From positions 1 through 64,000 of the forward strand of contig CAVYHX010000019.1 of the NCBI GenBank assembly GCA_963768415.1: DNA of 64,000 nucleotides, read 5' to 3'. Shown here one piece after another: positions 1-10,069 of the stretch. The DNA comes from CAVYHX01 sp963768415 (GTDB lineage Bacteria > Pseudomonadota > Gammaproteobacteria > UBA9214). Every line of letters starts with the position of its first letter. Within the stretch, counting starts at the first letter, position 1. The notes beneath the pieces were generated by a model. The model was not told the DNA's origin and searched no databases. It was given only the letters and a program-made list of their open reading frames with translations. The position numbers and the translations under genes were made by a program.

Positions 1-275
1 TCCTTCGGCGCGATGGTTACGGAAACCGATCGCGGCCAGGAGGCCGCTCCCACAGGTGGTTAATAAGAACACTGTAGGAGCGCCCGATTAAGCGCCGGGT
101 GCAAGCGCCGTCCTTCGGCGCGATGGTTACGGAAACCTATCGCGGCCAGGAGGCCGCTCCCACAGGCGGTTAATAAGAACACTGTAGGAGCGCCCGATTA
201 AGCGCCGGGTGCAAGCGCCGTCCTGCGGCGCGATGGTTACGGAAACCTATCGCGGCCAGGAGGCCGCTCCTACAT
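1..275. repeat. Tandem 94-bp elements with terminal inverted repeats, period 110 bp
   Basis: The sequence repeats with a period of 110 bp: one partial copy (1 to about 55) and two full copies (72-165 and 182-275). Each full copy starts CTGTAGGAGC and ends GCTCC(T/C)ACA(G), so the unit is about 94 bp with roughly 10-bp terminal inverted repeats. Copies are separated by a 16-bp spacer. A close copy in opposite orientation lies at 39328-39420. This resembles REP-type or MITE-like palindromic elements of proteobacteria. No coding function is seen. The array continues off the left edge. Confidence 0.9.
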
Positions 276-471
276 TTTTCCAGCCTCGAATCCCGGTGAC
301 TTGCACAGGTTATACAGTCGGGGAATGAACAGGCTGTAGCGAATGGCTTTGCCCTCAATCCGGAAATTTTCCATCGAAATCCGTGGATTGTCGCTGGAGT
401 TATACATGATTTATTTGAATGGTTATCTGATTGTGCTGTCAGTATAAACGTTCAGTAATTACACTGCACCA

Positions 472-1056
472 TCAAGCAGGCGTGGTACGCCGCACCAGGT
501 GATAACCCACCTGTCCCGCCACCTTGCTGCGATACAGTTCCCAGTTGTCAGGCAGCAGGGAGTCCAGCCGGATAGTCTGCTCGGCCTCAATATATATCCA
601 CGCCTCCGCCGCCAGCCAGTGACCGGTTTCCAGCTGGCGCATACATTCGCCAAGCAGGGCTTCCCGGTAGGGCGGGTCGAGGAACACGATGTCGAATGGT
701 TCATGCGCGCCTTGCAGATATAAAAACGCATCGGCAGTGACCACCTGGACACCGGTGGCACCGAGCATCACGGCCTGCTCGCGCAGCAGCCGCGTCACTG
801 TCGTGTTGTTATCAACCAGCACCACACTGGCGGCACCGCGCGAAGCGGCTTCAAAACCCAGCACCCCGCTACCGGCAAACAGGTCGAGACAACGCGCACC
901 CCTGATGACCGGCGTCAGCCAGTTGAACAGTGTCTCGCGCACCCGATCAGGTGTAGGGCGCAATCCGGGTACCGGGACGAATACCAGCTTGCGCCCGCGC
1001 AGGCGACCGGCAATGATGCGCAACTTGCTCTGTGGCGGTTCCGTTTTCATATGCAA
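472..1056 (-). CDS. rsmD: 16S rRNA (guanine966-N2)-methyltransferase RsmD
   Basis: The product methylates G966 of 16S rRNA on the assembling 30S subunit, using S-adenosylmethionine. The 194-residue protein has family length. It shows the early RIIAGRLRGRKL motif, the SAM-binding motif DLFAGSG near residue 58 and the catalytic motif DPPY near residue 127. The start could be either of two methionines two codons apart (1056 or 1050). In many gammaproteobacteria rsmD lies beside ftsY, as here, although two peptidase genes and a surface-protein gene are interposed. The gene is intact. Confidence 0.95.
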   Translation of the reverse strand: MHMKTEPPQSKLRIIAGRLRGRKLVFVPVPGLRPTPDRVRETLFNWLTPVIRGARCLDLFAGSGVLGFEAASRGAASVVLVDNNTTVTRLLREQAVMLGATGVQVVTADAFLYLQGAHEPFDIVFLDPPYREALLGECMRQLETGHWLAAEAWIYIEAEQTIRLDSLLPDNWELYRSKVAGQVGYHLVRRTTPA

Positions 1057-1156
1057 GGCATGATCAGGGCTTGCCAGGCGCCCGTCAAATTATCTGTTTA
1101 CCTGCAGCTCGCCCCCGCATGCTGTCATGCAAGCCACAGGCAAACAGCCCGGATTG

Positions 1157-1828
1157 TCAGCGCGCCAGCCCGGCCGGCCAGGCGCGCTTGCGCGCGACCC
1201 CTGCCATCCCGGCAATACCGGAAAGAAACAGCAGCACAGCAGGTGGCAAGGGCACCGACTCGACCGGGAGCGCTCCAGGAGTTGGATCGATCAACTCAGC
1301 AAAGTCGGCCAGGTTATTCCCGGTATCAACCAGTGGATTAATGCGTGCCAGGCTGCTGCCACCCGGTACATCCAGTGCTGCGAAACCTTCGCCGGAAAAC
1401 ACGGCACTGGAGAAATCACCATAACCCAGCGCATCCAGCACACCACTGCCGTCACGCAGCACCACGGAGTCCGGGCCATTCTGCCAGTCCACCTCGGCGA
1501 TCAGATCGACATCGCTGACAGCAGTGGTTCCGTCGCCGCTGTCATCACCTACCACAAAGATGCCATCCGCCGGTATCACGCCGGTGAGCGCCAGGCTCCG
1601 GTAAACACTGCCATCGCCGCCGTTGATGCCCTCCAGAAAAACACCGTCCAGCGACGTCCCCGGCTGACCGTACAATTCAACGAAGACATTGCCGTTGTCG
1701 GTGCCCGCCGCATCATATAAAACTTCGGAAATTACCGTTTGCGCATAGCAGGCTGCCATGCTGGGCGCGGCCACCAACGCAAACAGTGCCTGTGATACAA
1801 GTCTCGATACAAAACTTTTGTAATGCAT
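1157..1828 (-). CDS. Secreted lamin-tail-domain-like protein with VPLPA/PEP-CTERM-type sorting tail
   Basis: The start is taken at 1828 because the residues after it form a signal peptide (basic MHYKSFVSRL, a hydrophobic stretch, then SMAACYA). The mature part starts with VISEVLYD, followed by VFVELYG, typical of the lamin-tail fold found in secreted bacterial proteins. The C-terminus has a VPLPPAVLLFL motif, a hydrophobic helix and a basic end (ARKR). This is the architecture of exosortase substrates, which are cleaved and anchored at the cell surface. No exosortase gene is in the window. The exact role is unknown. Confidence 0.75.
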   Translation of the reverse strand: MHYKSFVSRLVSQALFALVAAPSMAACYAQTVISEVLYDAAGTDNGNVFVELYGQPGTSLDGVFLEGINGGDGSVYRSLALTGVIPADGIFVVGDDSGDGTTAVSDVDLIAEVDWQNGPDSVVLRDGSGVLDALGYGDFSSAVFSGEGFAALDVPGGSSLARINPLVDTGNNLADFAELIDPTPGALPVESVPLPPAVLLFLSGIAGMAGVARKRAWPAGLAR

Positions 1829-2053
1829 AAGCCCCTCCCTGGGAATCGACTGATGAGAGCGCATCCTGCGCACCTGAATACCCCGCGACCCGCTGCGAAC
1901 AGATTGGGCGTCCCTGCCCGGGCCCGTTATCCGGGTATCCTGAAATTCAGTCTATTTTACGTTGCAGTGGAAAATCTGCCGGCGCAATACAACACGGCCT
2001 GTCAGCAAATACCGACAGGCCGTGTACGTACGGGGCTTGCGGGAAGACGGGGG

Positions 2054-3389
2054 CTAGCTGTCACCACCCACGATAACGGTAACCATCTTGCCGGGCACGA
2101 CACGCCGCCGGAATGTATCGACGACCTGCTGGCGGCTGACGGCCATCACCTTGTCATTGAAGGTGTCGAGATAATCAAGCGGCAAGTCATAGAACCCGAT
2201 CATCGCCAGGTACTCGACAATCTTTGCATTACTGTCAATCCGCAAGGCAAAGCCGCCGGTGATGTTCTTCTTCGATGCAGTCAACTCGGCTTCAGTCGGT
2301 CCTTTGTCGATGAAGTCCTGCAAGGTCTTGCGCGCCACCGCCAGTGCCTCTTCCACCTGGTCATTGCGGGTTTGCAGGCTCAGCAGGAACGGCCCGTCCT
2401 GCTCCATCGGCGAAAAGTAACTGTTGACGCTGTAGGACAGTCCGCGTTTTTCGCGCACCTCCTCATGCAGGCGCGAAACCAGCCCACCGCCGCCGAGCAC
2501 ATGGTTGCCGACATACAGCGTGAAATAATCGGGATCGCCGCGGTGCATGCCGGGTGCGCCCATGCGCACGTGGGTCTGCGTCGATGGATGGAAGATACGC
2601 TTCTCCTGTGCCTGTTGCAGCGACTCCACCGGCGGTATCGGCGGCGCCCTGTCACCGGCAGGCAACGTACCCGCCACCTGCTCCGCCAGGTCGTTCGGCC
2701 GCCTTGCGGTCCAGGTCACCGACAATCGCGAGCACCGCATTACGTGCGACATAATAACGTCGATAGAAGGCATTGATAGCGCTGCGCGACAATTTCTTTA
2801 CACTGTCCTCGGTGCCGACGGTGCGGGTGCCGTACATGTGCTCGCCATAAGCAGGCTGCGTAAAAATTGTACCCGGCCACCGTTGCCGGCGACTGCTCGC
2901 CGCTGCGGATAGCGACCAGCGTGTTCGCACGTTCGCGTTCCATGTCCCGCTTGTTGAAGTCCGGCCTGCTGACCACGTCCCTGAACACGGCGAGAGCAGG
3001 CTGCAGGTGTTCCGCATCACTCAGACTGCGCAGCGACACCCAGGCCATGTCACGCAAGGCACCGGTACCCAGGTTCGGCGCCCAGTGATTCCAGGCGAAT
3101 GGCAATTTCACCGGCACTGAGACCGGCTGCGCCCTTGTCGAGCAGCAGGTTGGTCATCCGGGCGAGGCCCGCCTGCCCCGCATCGCGGGCACTGCCGGCG
3201 GCAAACACCAGCCGCACATCGACCATGGGCAACTCGGGTGCCGGCACGAAATAGACGCGTACCCCGTTAGCCGTCTGCCAGTGCTGAATCGGCGGCATGG
3301 CCAGCGCCAGCGTGCCGGAAAGCGCCCAGAGCAGCAGTACCTGCCAGCCGCGGCGCAGCAGCCCGGCCTGTCGGGTTAGTGATGGCCAT
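2054..3389 (-). pseudogene. M16-family peptidase-like protein, second subunit, frameshifted
   Basis: The coding sequence is spread over three minus-strand frames: an N-terminal part with a signal-like stretch before MPPIQHWQTANGVRV (ending near 3298), a middle part (about 3100-2750) and a C-terminal part (2773-2054, containing VREKRGLSYSVNSYFSP). Together they would give about 415-440 residues, the usual length of an M16 domain pair. No HxxEH zinc motif is seen in the N-terminal part. That fits the non-catalytic partner often encoded next to the catalytic M16 gene, here just upstream. The start is uncertain; an ATG at 3389 overlaps the upstream stop codon but needs one more shift. The shifts may be sequencing errors. 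Confidence 0.75.
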
Positions 3390-4740
3390 GCGCATCTCCC
3401 TGCTGGCTGCCGGACTTGCCCGATTCCATCGGCAACGGGTCCAGTTCGGCGATCGTCAGCTGCGTATCCACCAGGTATTTCTGCGCCACGGCCTGCAACT
3501 GTTCTGCGGTCACTGCTTGCACGCGTTCCACATACCGGTCCATCACCTCCCAGTCGAGCCCGACGGATTCCAGCTGACCGATCTGCATCGCCTGGTAGAA
3601 GATGGAATCCTGTTCGTACACCGCACTGGCCACCACCTGCGACTTCACACGCGCCAGTTCCTCAGCTTCCACCGGGGTTTCACGCAGCCGGCGCACCTGT
3701 TCCAGCAGCGCCTGTTTGACGTCGGCCATGGTGTGCTTGCCCGAGGGCTTGCCGTCGAGCAGGAACAGGCCATCCTGGCGGGAGTACAGGTCGTAGCCGC
3801 TGCCGGCACTCGCGGCCACCTGACTGCCGCGCACCAGCTCGGTGGCAAACCGGGCACTGTCGCCCCCGTCGAGAATGCCGGCCAGCACCTCGAGGGCATA
3901 CGGTTCCCAGTCATGCTCGGCGGTCGTCAGCACCGGGGTCTTGTAACCCATGATCAGGTAGGGCACTTCAGCCGGCGCCTTGACGATGATCTGCCGCAGG
4001 CCCTTTTGCTCCGGTTCCAGACGCGGCTTGGGCGGCACGATCCGCTCCGGCTTCAACGGCCCGAAATATTTCCTGGCCAGCTTCAGCACCGCCTGCGGCT
4101 CGACATCGCCGACCACTACCACGATGGCATTGTTGGGCGCATACCAGCGCTCGTACCACTGCTGCAAGTCATCCAGCTCCATGTTTTCCAGGTCGTTCAT
4201 CCAGCCGATGGTTGGCAGGCGCGCGGGGCTGGTGGTAAAGGCCGTGGACTTGAATTGCTCGTAGGTCAGGGAGGTCGGCTTGTCTTCGGTGCGCAGCCGG
4301 CGCTCTTCCATCACCACCTTGAGTTCCTTGACGTATTCTTCCTGCTGCAGGCGCAGGTTACGCATGCGGTCGGCTTCCAGTTCAAAGCTCACCGGCAGGC
4401 GGCTCTTTTCCAGCCGCTGGAAATACGCGGTATAGTCGGTGCTGGTAAAGGCGTTTTCGCTGCCGCCATTTTCGGAAATAATGCGGGAAAACTCGCCGGC
4501 CGGATGCGCCTCCGTGCCCTTGAACATCATGTGTTCCAGCACATGCGAGAGCCCGGTGATCCCGTCATGCTCATAGCTGGCCCCGACCTTGTACCAGACC
4601 TGCGTGACCACCACCGGGGCACGATGATCCTCCTTGACAATCAGTTTGAGGCCGTTATCCAGCATATATTCAGTCACCGCGCCGGCCGCCAGCACCTGCT
4701 GACCCGTCAATAGCAGCAAAAAGGTAATCATCTTGCGCAT
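3376..4740 (-). CDS. M16-family zinc metallopeptidase (insulinase/processing-protease type)
   Basis: The 454-residue protein has a signal peptide (MRKMITFLLLLTGQQVLAAG). The zinc-binding motif HVLEHMMF (HxxEH) is near residue 66, and a downstream acidic residue in the ENAFTSTDYTAY region matches the third ligand region of the family. M16 enzymes cut peptides in the periplasm, often as two-domain proteins or as pairs of active and inactive subunits. The gene is followed at once by the frameshifted second M16 gene, with overlapping ends, so the pair probably forms one operon and one heterodimer. Its substrate cannot be told from sequence. Confidence 0.92.
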   Translation of the reverse strand: MRKMITFLLLLTGQQVLAAGAVTEYMLDNGLKLIVKEDHRAPVVVTQVWYKVGASYEHDGITGLSHVLEHMMFKGTEAHPAGEFSRIISENGGSENAFTSTDYTAYFQRLEKSRLPVSFELEADRMRNLRLQQEEYVKELKVVMEERRLRTEDKPTSLTYEQFKSTAFTTSPARLPTIGWMNDLENMELDDLQQWYERWYAPNNAIVVVVGDVEPQAVLKLARKYFGPLKPERIVPPKPRLEPEQKGLRQIIVKAPAEVPYLIMGYKTPVLTTAEHDWEPYALEVLAGILDGGDSARFATELVRGSQVAASAGSGYDLYSRQDGLFLLDGKPSGKHTMADVKQALLEQVRRLRETPVEAEELARVKSQVVASAVYEQDSIFYQAMQIGQLESVGLDWEVMDRYVERVQAVTAEQLQAVAQKYLVDTQLTIAELDPLPMESGKSGSQQGDAHGHH

Positions 4741-4826
4741 TCAATCACTCCATTTATAACGACAGTTAACCCCAACAGGTACGGGATGATAGGATATTTG
4801 GCGCCGGGTTTCCCGCTTTCGGGTTA

Positions 4827-4832
4827 TATAAT
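4827..4832 (+). promoter_or_regulatory. Candidate -10 element of the ftsY promoter
   Basis: TATAAT sits 52 bases before the ftsY start codon, in the divergent gap between the M16 gene and ftsY. No convincing -35 box lies at standard spacing, so this is a tentative promoter. Confidence 0.35.
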
Positions 4833-4883
4833 CATGCAAATTCCGGCAGTATCCTGCAATCCATAACAGAGACACTTGAATTC

Positions 4884-5864
4884 ATGCTTGGTTTCAGAAA
4901 AAAGAAAGCAGCGGCAGAAACACCGTCCCCCGACAAGGCCGGCCTGTTCTCCAGGCTCAAGCGGGGGCTGGCGCGCACCCGGCACAGCCTGACCGAGGGC
5001 GTGGTCGATCTCGTCCTCAGCAGCAAGGCCATCGATGCCGGACTGCTGGAGGAAATCGAAACCATGCTGCTGGTAGCCGACGTCGGCATCGAGGCGACCC
5101 GGGATATCATCGACGATCTCACCGAACGGGTGGCGCACGGTCAGCTGCGCGATGCCGAGGCGCTGATGGCGACCCTGCACGACAAAATGCAGGCCATCCT
5201 CGCCCCCAGCAGCCAGCCATTGCGCATTCCGGATGCTATTCGCCCCTTCGTCATCCTCATGGTGGGCATCAACGGCGCCGGCAAGACGACCACCATCGGC
5301 AAACTGGCACACCGCCTGCAGCAGGACGGCCTGCAGGTCATGCTGGCGGCCGGCGATACCTTCCGCGCCGCCGCCGTTGAACAGTTGCAGGCCTGGGGCG
5401 AGCGCAATGATGTCCCGGTCATCGCGCAGCAACAGGGCGCCGACTCGGCCTCCGTCATCTTCGACGCCCTGCAGTCCGCCCGGGCCCGCAATATCGATGT
5501 CCTGATCGCCGATACGGCCGGACGCCTGCACACCCAGACCAACCTGATGGATGAGTTGAAGAAGATCAAGCGCGTCCTGGGTAAGCTGGATGCGGCGGCC
5601 CCGCACGAGATCATGCTGGTGGTGGATGCCGGCACCGGTCAGAATGCGCTGAACCAGGCGCAGGAATTTCATGAGGCGATGGGCCTGACCGGCATCACCA
5701 TGACCAAGCTGGACGGCACTGCCAAGGGCGGCATCATCTTTGCCATCGCGAAAAAAATGAACATTCCGATCCGTTTTATCGGCGTCGGCGAGGGCATCGA
5801 GAACCTGCGTGAATTCGATGCGCAGGAATTTGTCGATGCATTGTTTGCTGCTGATACAAATTGA
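4884..5864 (+). CDS. ftsY: Signal recognition particle receptor FtsY
   Basis: FtsY is the membrane-associated GTPase that docks the SRP-ribosome complex at the Sec translocon. The 326-residue protein has a short basic N-terminus instead of the long acidic A-domain of E. coli, then the helical N domain (about 30-110) and the G domain. GTPase motifs are visible: GINGAGKTTT (P-loop, about residue 129), DTFRAAA, DTAGR and TKLDGTAKGG. It heads the conserved ftsY-ftsE-ftsX-rpoH run. Confidence 0.97.
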   Translation: MLGFRKKKAAAETPSPDKAGLFSRLKRGLARTRHSLTEGVVDLVLSSKAIDAGLLEEIETMLLVADVGIEATRDIIDDLTERVAHGQLRDAEALMATLHDKMQAILAPSSQPLRIPDAIRPFVILMVGINGAGKTTTIGKLAHRLQQDGLQVMLAAGDTFRAAAVEQLQAWGERNDVPVIAQQQGADSASVIFDALQSARARNIDVLIADTAGRLHTQTNLMDELKKIKRVLGKLDAAAPHEIMLVVDAGTGQNALNQAQEFHEAMGLTGITMTKLDGTAKGGIIFAIAKKMNIPIRFIGVGEGIENLREFDAQEFVDALFAADTN

Positions 5865-5944
5865 CAATTACATTTTTGCAGCACCGTTTACGGCCTGACG
5901 ACCTCTATCCGGGTCACAGCCATTTATTTCATACCTGAATTCGA

Positions 5945-6612
<668 letters not shown>

Positions 6613-6616
<4 letters not shown>

Positions 6617-7599
6617 ACCGCGCACGCAGAAATCAGCGGCGGTCGCCGCACCACTGGACGGCCGCGCTGCGGCGCTCGCTGTCACCGCGCACCTTCCTGC
6701 AACGCCATGCCCAGGTCGCGCTCGACAGCCTCGGCCGCCTGTATCGTAACCGCCTGTCGTCACTGATGACCGCGGCCGTCATCGGCATCGCGATGGCCCT
6801 GCCCTCCGGGCTGTACCTGTTACTGGATAACATGGACCGTCTCAGCGGCTCCTGGGATGGCCAGCCGAGTCTGTCCGTGTTCCTGAAACAAGAGGTCTCC
6901 GAGTCCGTCGCGCAGCAACTGGCGGAGCGGGTGCGCACCTGGCCGGAGATCAGCAGCCTTCAGCTGATCACCCCGGACCAGGCGCTGGATGAGTTCAGCA
7001 CGCGCTCGGGATTCGCCGACGTACTGGGGGCGCTGACTGAAAACCCGCTGCCGGTGGTTCTGATTGTTACCCCGACGAGCGCACACACGGCGCCGGCGGC
7101 GGCCAGCGCCCTGCGTGAACGACTCGGCGCCCTGCCCGAAACCGAGCTGGCCCAGCTCGATCTTGAATGGGTACAACGGCTCGCCGCCATTGTGGAAATC
7201 ACCCGCCGCGGTATTCTGATCATCAGTGCCCTGCTGGCCCTGGCAGTGCTGCTGGTGGTTGGCAACACCATTCGCCTGGAGATACAGAACCGGCGCGAGG
7301 AAATCCTGGTCACCAAGCTGATTGGCGCCACCAATGCCTTCGTACGGCGGCCCTTCCTCTACAGTGGCATCTGGTATGGCGCACTGGGTGCGCTCATTGC
7401 CTGGTTGCTGGTGGAGACCGGCTTCTGGCTGCTGTCCGGTCCGGTCTCGCAACTGGCTATTCTGTATCAGAGTGGCTTCGCGCTGCAGACCCTGCCGGGG
7501 CAACTGCTGCTGGTGCTGCTGGGCGGCGGTATGATACTGGGCCTGCTCGGCTCCTGGCTGGCAGTCGGCCGGCATCTGGCGCAGATCAAACCGGGCTGA
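6613..7599 (+). CDS. ftsX: Cell division protein FtsX
   Basis: FtsX is the membrane partner of FtsE and transmits ATPase-driven changes to periplasmic hydrolase activators. The 328-residue protein has a basic cytoplasmic N-terminus, a first membrane segment near 55-75, a periplasmic loop of about 110 residues, and three C-terminal membrane segments. It overlaps ftsE by 4 bases. The length is typical for gammaproteobacteria. Confidence 0.95.
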
Positions 7600-7715
7600 C
7601 ACGCCTGCTGCCCCAGCTGATCGTCTATATATATGATTATTAAATAAATTAAATAGCTCATGGCGGGCTAAAGTCGCACCCCGATGCGACGATAACCGAG
7701 GAACTTTTGGACAAA

Positions 7716-7742
7716 TTGGCACTCTCTATACTGGAGTGCTAA
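7716..7742 (+). promoter_or_regulatory. CIRCE element (HrcA operator) over the rpoH promoter
   Basis: An inverted repeat, TTGGCACTC, nine bases, then GAGTGCTAA, matches the CIRCE consensus (TTAGCACTC-N9-GAGTGCTAA) at 17 of 18 arm positions. A good -10 hexamer (TATACT, 7727-7732) lies inside the 9-base spacer, so bound repressor would block RNA polymerase. The right arm ends 32 bases before the rpoH start codon chosen here. HrcA control of rpoH is inferred; hrcA itself is not in this window. Confidence 0.85.
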
Positions 7743-7774
7743 AGTTACCGTCACCCGAACGTATGAGGAAGCCG

Positions 7775-8644
7775 ATGAGCAACCCGCTTATTATTAAAAA
7801 TCAAACACTTGCATTACCGCTGTCGACCGGCAACCTGGATCAGTATATCCATGCCGCCTTCAGCATTCCGGTACTGAGCGCCGCAGAAGAACACGCGCTG
7901 GCTGTTCGCTTGCGCGAGCACAACGATATCGAGGCGGCGCGCACATTGGTCATGTCGCACCTGCGCTTCGTGGTCCGCATCGCACGCGGCTACAGCGGCT
8001 ACGGCCTGCCGCTGGGCGACCTGATCCAGGAAGGCAACATCGGCCTGATGAAGGCGGTGAAACGCTTCGACCCGAATGTCGGCGTCCGCCTGGTCTCCTT
8101 TGCCGTGCACTGGATACGCGCCGAGATGCACGAATTCATCCTGCGCAACTGGCGCATCGTCAAGGTCGCCACCACCAAGGCACAGCGCAAACTGTTCTTC
8201 AATCTGCGCAGTTCCAAGAAACGCCTGGGCTGGATGAACCAGGATGAGGTCAATGCCATCGCCGCGGACCTGGGTGTCAAACCGGAAACCGTGCTGGAAA
8301 TGGAATCCCGTCTGAGCGGGCATGACATCTGCTTCGACCCGGCGGCCAGCGACGATGACGAGGATTCACATCACTACGCCCCGGCGGCCTACCTGACCGA
8401 CATGTCCAATGATCCGGCCCGGGTCGCTGAACAGCAGGACTGGAGTGCCACCAGCACCGACAGCCTCATGGAGGCACTGGAACAGCTCGATGACCGCAGC
8501 CGCACCATTCTCGAGGAACGCTGGCTGGCGGACAAGAAGGCCACCCTGCACGAACTCGCGGCCCGCTATGAGGTGTCCGCCGAGCGCATCCGCCAGATCG
8601 AGAAAAACGCCATCGGCAAATTAAAGAAAACCATGGCGGCCTGA
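7775..8644 (+). CDS. rpoH: RNA polymerase heat-shock sigma factor RpoH (sigma-32)
   Basis: RpoH directs RNA polymerase to heat-shock promoters. The start at 7775 (MSNPLIIKN) is chosen because AGGAAG lies just upstream at normal spacing; starts at 7736 or 7763 are possible but less well placed. Region 2 contains DLIQEGNIGLMKAVKRFDP. The sigma-32-specific RpoH box is clear (QRKLFFNLRSSKKRL). The C-terminal helix-turn-helix of region 4.2 includes YEVSAERIRQIEKNA. A strong terminator follows. A CIRCE operator covers its promoter. Confidence 0.97.
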   Translation: MSNPLIIKNQTLALPLSTGNLDQYIHAAFSIPVLSAAEEHALAVRLREHNDIEAARTLVMSHLRFVVRIARGYSGYGLPLGDLIQEGNIGLMKAVKRFDPNVGVRLVSFAVHWIRAEMHEFILRNWRIVKVATTKAQRKLFFNLRSSKKRLGWMNQDEVNAIAADLGVKPETVLEMESRLSGHDICFDPAASDDDEDSHHYAPAAYLTDMSNDPARVAEQQDWSATSTDSLMEALEQLDDRSRTILEERWLADKKATLHELAARYEVSAERIRQIEKNAIGKLKKTMAA

Positions 8645-8664
8645 AAACAAACCTGAAGTTCACC

Positions 8665-8693
8665 GAAAAACGGCCCGCACGGGCCGTTTTTTT
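8665..8693 (+). terminator. Rho-independent terminator of rpoH
   Basis: The hairpin ACGGCCC / GGGCCGT with a four-base loop is followed by a run of seven T, 20 bases after the rpoH stop codon. Confidence 0.9.
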
Positions 8694-8765
8694 CGCCCGC
8701 AGTCACAGGCAGGGGATCGACTCCCGGTTGTCCTGGTGCATGTCCCGATTGCGCGCAGGGTATAC

Positions 8766-9521
8766 TCAGGTGCGCTCCGTGCGGGGGATCCGCAGCAGCA
8801 ACGCGGCCAGGAACAGCAGCGCACCCAACGCGGCTAGCAGGTGTTTGAGGGCATGACCACCAACCCCGAGATAGTCAAAGATGGCCGCGTCCGCCAGCTC
8901 TGCTACCTTCGCAGCCCCATAGGCAAACAAGACCAGCCAAACCCATATATTGCGCTGGAAAGGGGAACGAAACAGCACGAGTATCACCGGCACGAGCAAC
9001 GAGGGCAGGAACTGGACGAGGGCATATGCCCTGAGATCACCGCTGCCCTGAAGTTCACTGACATGCCAGTAACCGACTGACAGCGCGCCTGCCACGATGA
9101 GGGGCCAGAGCAAGCGAATCCCGGAATTGACGGATATATTCTCGCCAATCATGACCGCCAGAAAGGCCATGAACGAGAGCGTCATCGGCAGGCGGTCCCA
9201 TACCAGAGAGCCGTTTGCAGGCTCCAGGTGGTAGACCACCGAGCCGACCGCAGTGAGTGCGATACCCGCAAAGAAGACCAGGTACCCCGTATGCAGGGCC
9301 GGCACCCCTCCGGCTGGAGTCTGCCGTCCAACCATGAATAGCCCCGCGATACCAACGGCCAGGAATGCGAAATTTGACACGACATTCCAGAAATTATCGA
9401 TACCCAGAATCTCCCGCTGGTCAGCGAATACATGGTAGGACTGATCCTGAGGGATGGGCGGCGAGACAAGGGCAATGATGAAGGCCGCGAGCACGAGGCC
9501 GATGACCAGGCCCAGTTTCAT
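8766..9521 (-). CDS. Ceramidase-like integral membrane protein (CREST superfamily)
   Basis: The start is set at 9521 (MKLGLVIGLV), which begins with the first membrane helix. The protein is about 251 residues with around seven hydrophobic segments. Motifs NFWNVVSNFAFL, SVVYHLEP, WDRLPMTLSF and GGHALKHLLAA carry the conserved Ser, His and Asp residues of the CREST superfamily (alkaline ceramidases, PAQR receptors, Per1), thought to bind a catalytic zinc. It probably hydrolyses an amide or ester bond in a membrane lipid. The substrate is unknown. It is transcribed alone, convergent with rpoH. Confidence 0.75.
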   Translation of the reverse strand: MKLGLVIGLVLAAFIIALVSPPIPQDQSYHVFADQREILGIDNFWNVVSNFAFLAVGIAGLFMVGRQTPAGGVPALHTGYLVFFAGIALTAVGSVVYHLEPANGSLVWDRLPMTLSFMAFLAVMIGENISVNSGIRLLWPLIVAGALSVGYWHVSELQGSGDLRAYALVQFLPSLLVPVILVLFRSPFQRNIWVWLVLFAYGAAKVAELADAAIFDYLGVGGHALKHLLAALGALLFLAALLLRIPRTERT

Positions 9522-9617
9522 AATATATCCCGGCTCGGCATGCATGCCGCAATTCCCGAAACGCCGGATGCGGCAATCACCGGCAGGCTGCAGCGTCACG
9601 CATTCCGCGCACGCACA

Positions 9618-9956
9618 TCAGGTGATGCCTGAGCCAGTCCGGGAATCATCGCCTTGCGGTGCAACCTGGAGACTGGCGGCTCGCTCGGCAATACATTCGT
9701 ATCCTCCCATCGCAAATTCACGGCAAATCCATGGCCGCTTCCCGTATATCGTACACATCATTGTGTCCCGGTCCAGGGCCGCACACCAGCCATCCTCGAG
9801 CCGCGCCATGCTCCTTCCGCCCCACTCGTCTATCTCGATTAAATTCACAGGCACCCCGGTATCGGTGATGAGCATTACTTCTAACCGGCAACAGCAGGCC
9901 TCGCAGTTTACACAGCTCACCCCGGTATCAGGCGTAGTTGTCGCTGCGTTCGTCAT
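9618..9956 (-). CDS. YkgJ-family cysteine cluster protein
   Basis: This 112-residue protein starts with a cysteine cluster, CVNCEACCCRLE (CxxCxxCCC), followed by further cysteines near CAALDRDTMMC, YGKRPWICREFA and YEC. This is the pattern of the YkgJ/UPF0153 family of putative zinc or iron-sulfur binding proteins. The biochemical role is not known. It is the last ordinary-looking gene before the cassette array. Confidence 0.85.
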   Translation of the reverse strand: MTNAATTTPDTGVSCVNCEACCCRLEVMLITDTGVPVNLIEIDEWGGRSMARLEDGWCAALDRDTMMCTIYGKRPWICREFAMGGYECIAERAASLQVAPQGDDSRTGSGIT

Positions 9957-10012
9957 AAATTACTTTTAATTATTGATACAGGCATCGATTTACATTTCCT
10001 GAATTCGTGAAC

Positions 10013-10069
10013 GCATAACGGCCGTGGCAATCGGCGGCAAAGCCGACCGGCAAGACCAGCGCGTTATGC
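10013..10069 (-). repeat. attC site 1
   Basis: The ends GCATAACG and CGTTATGC are exact inverted repeats. The 57-bp interior contains a weaker stem (TCGGC / GCCGA). The core GTTATGC (10063-10069) supplies the TAA stop codon of the adjacent membrane-protein gene. It is the low-coordinate end of the array. Confidence 0.7.

Noticed and set aside
170..358. 62-residue open frame within the 110-bp repeats
   Set aside because: It is made of repeat sequence, changes with the repeat phase, and has no ribosome site or family resemblance.
3379..4713. Long plus-strand frame opposite the M16 peptidase gene
   Set aside because: It is antisense to a peptidase with clear motifs and a signal peptide; its His- and Leu-rich product is the usual shadow of GC-rich coding DNA.
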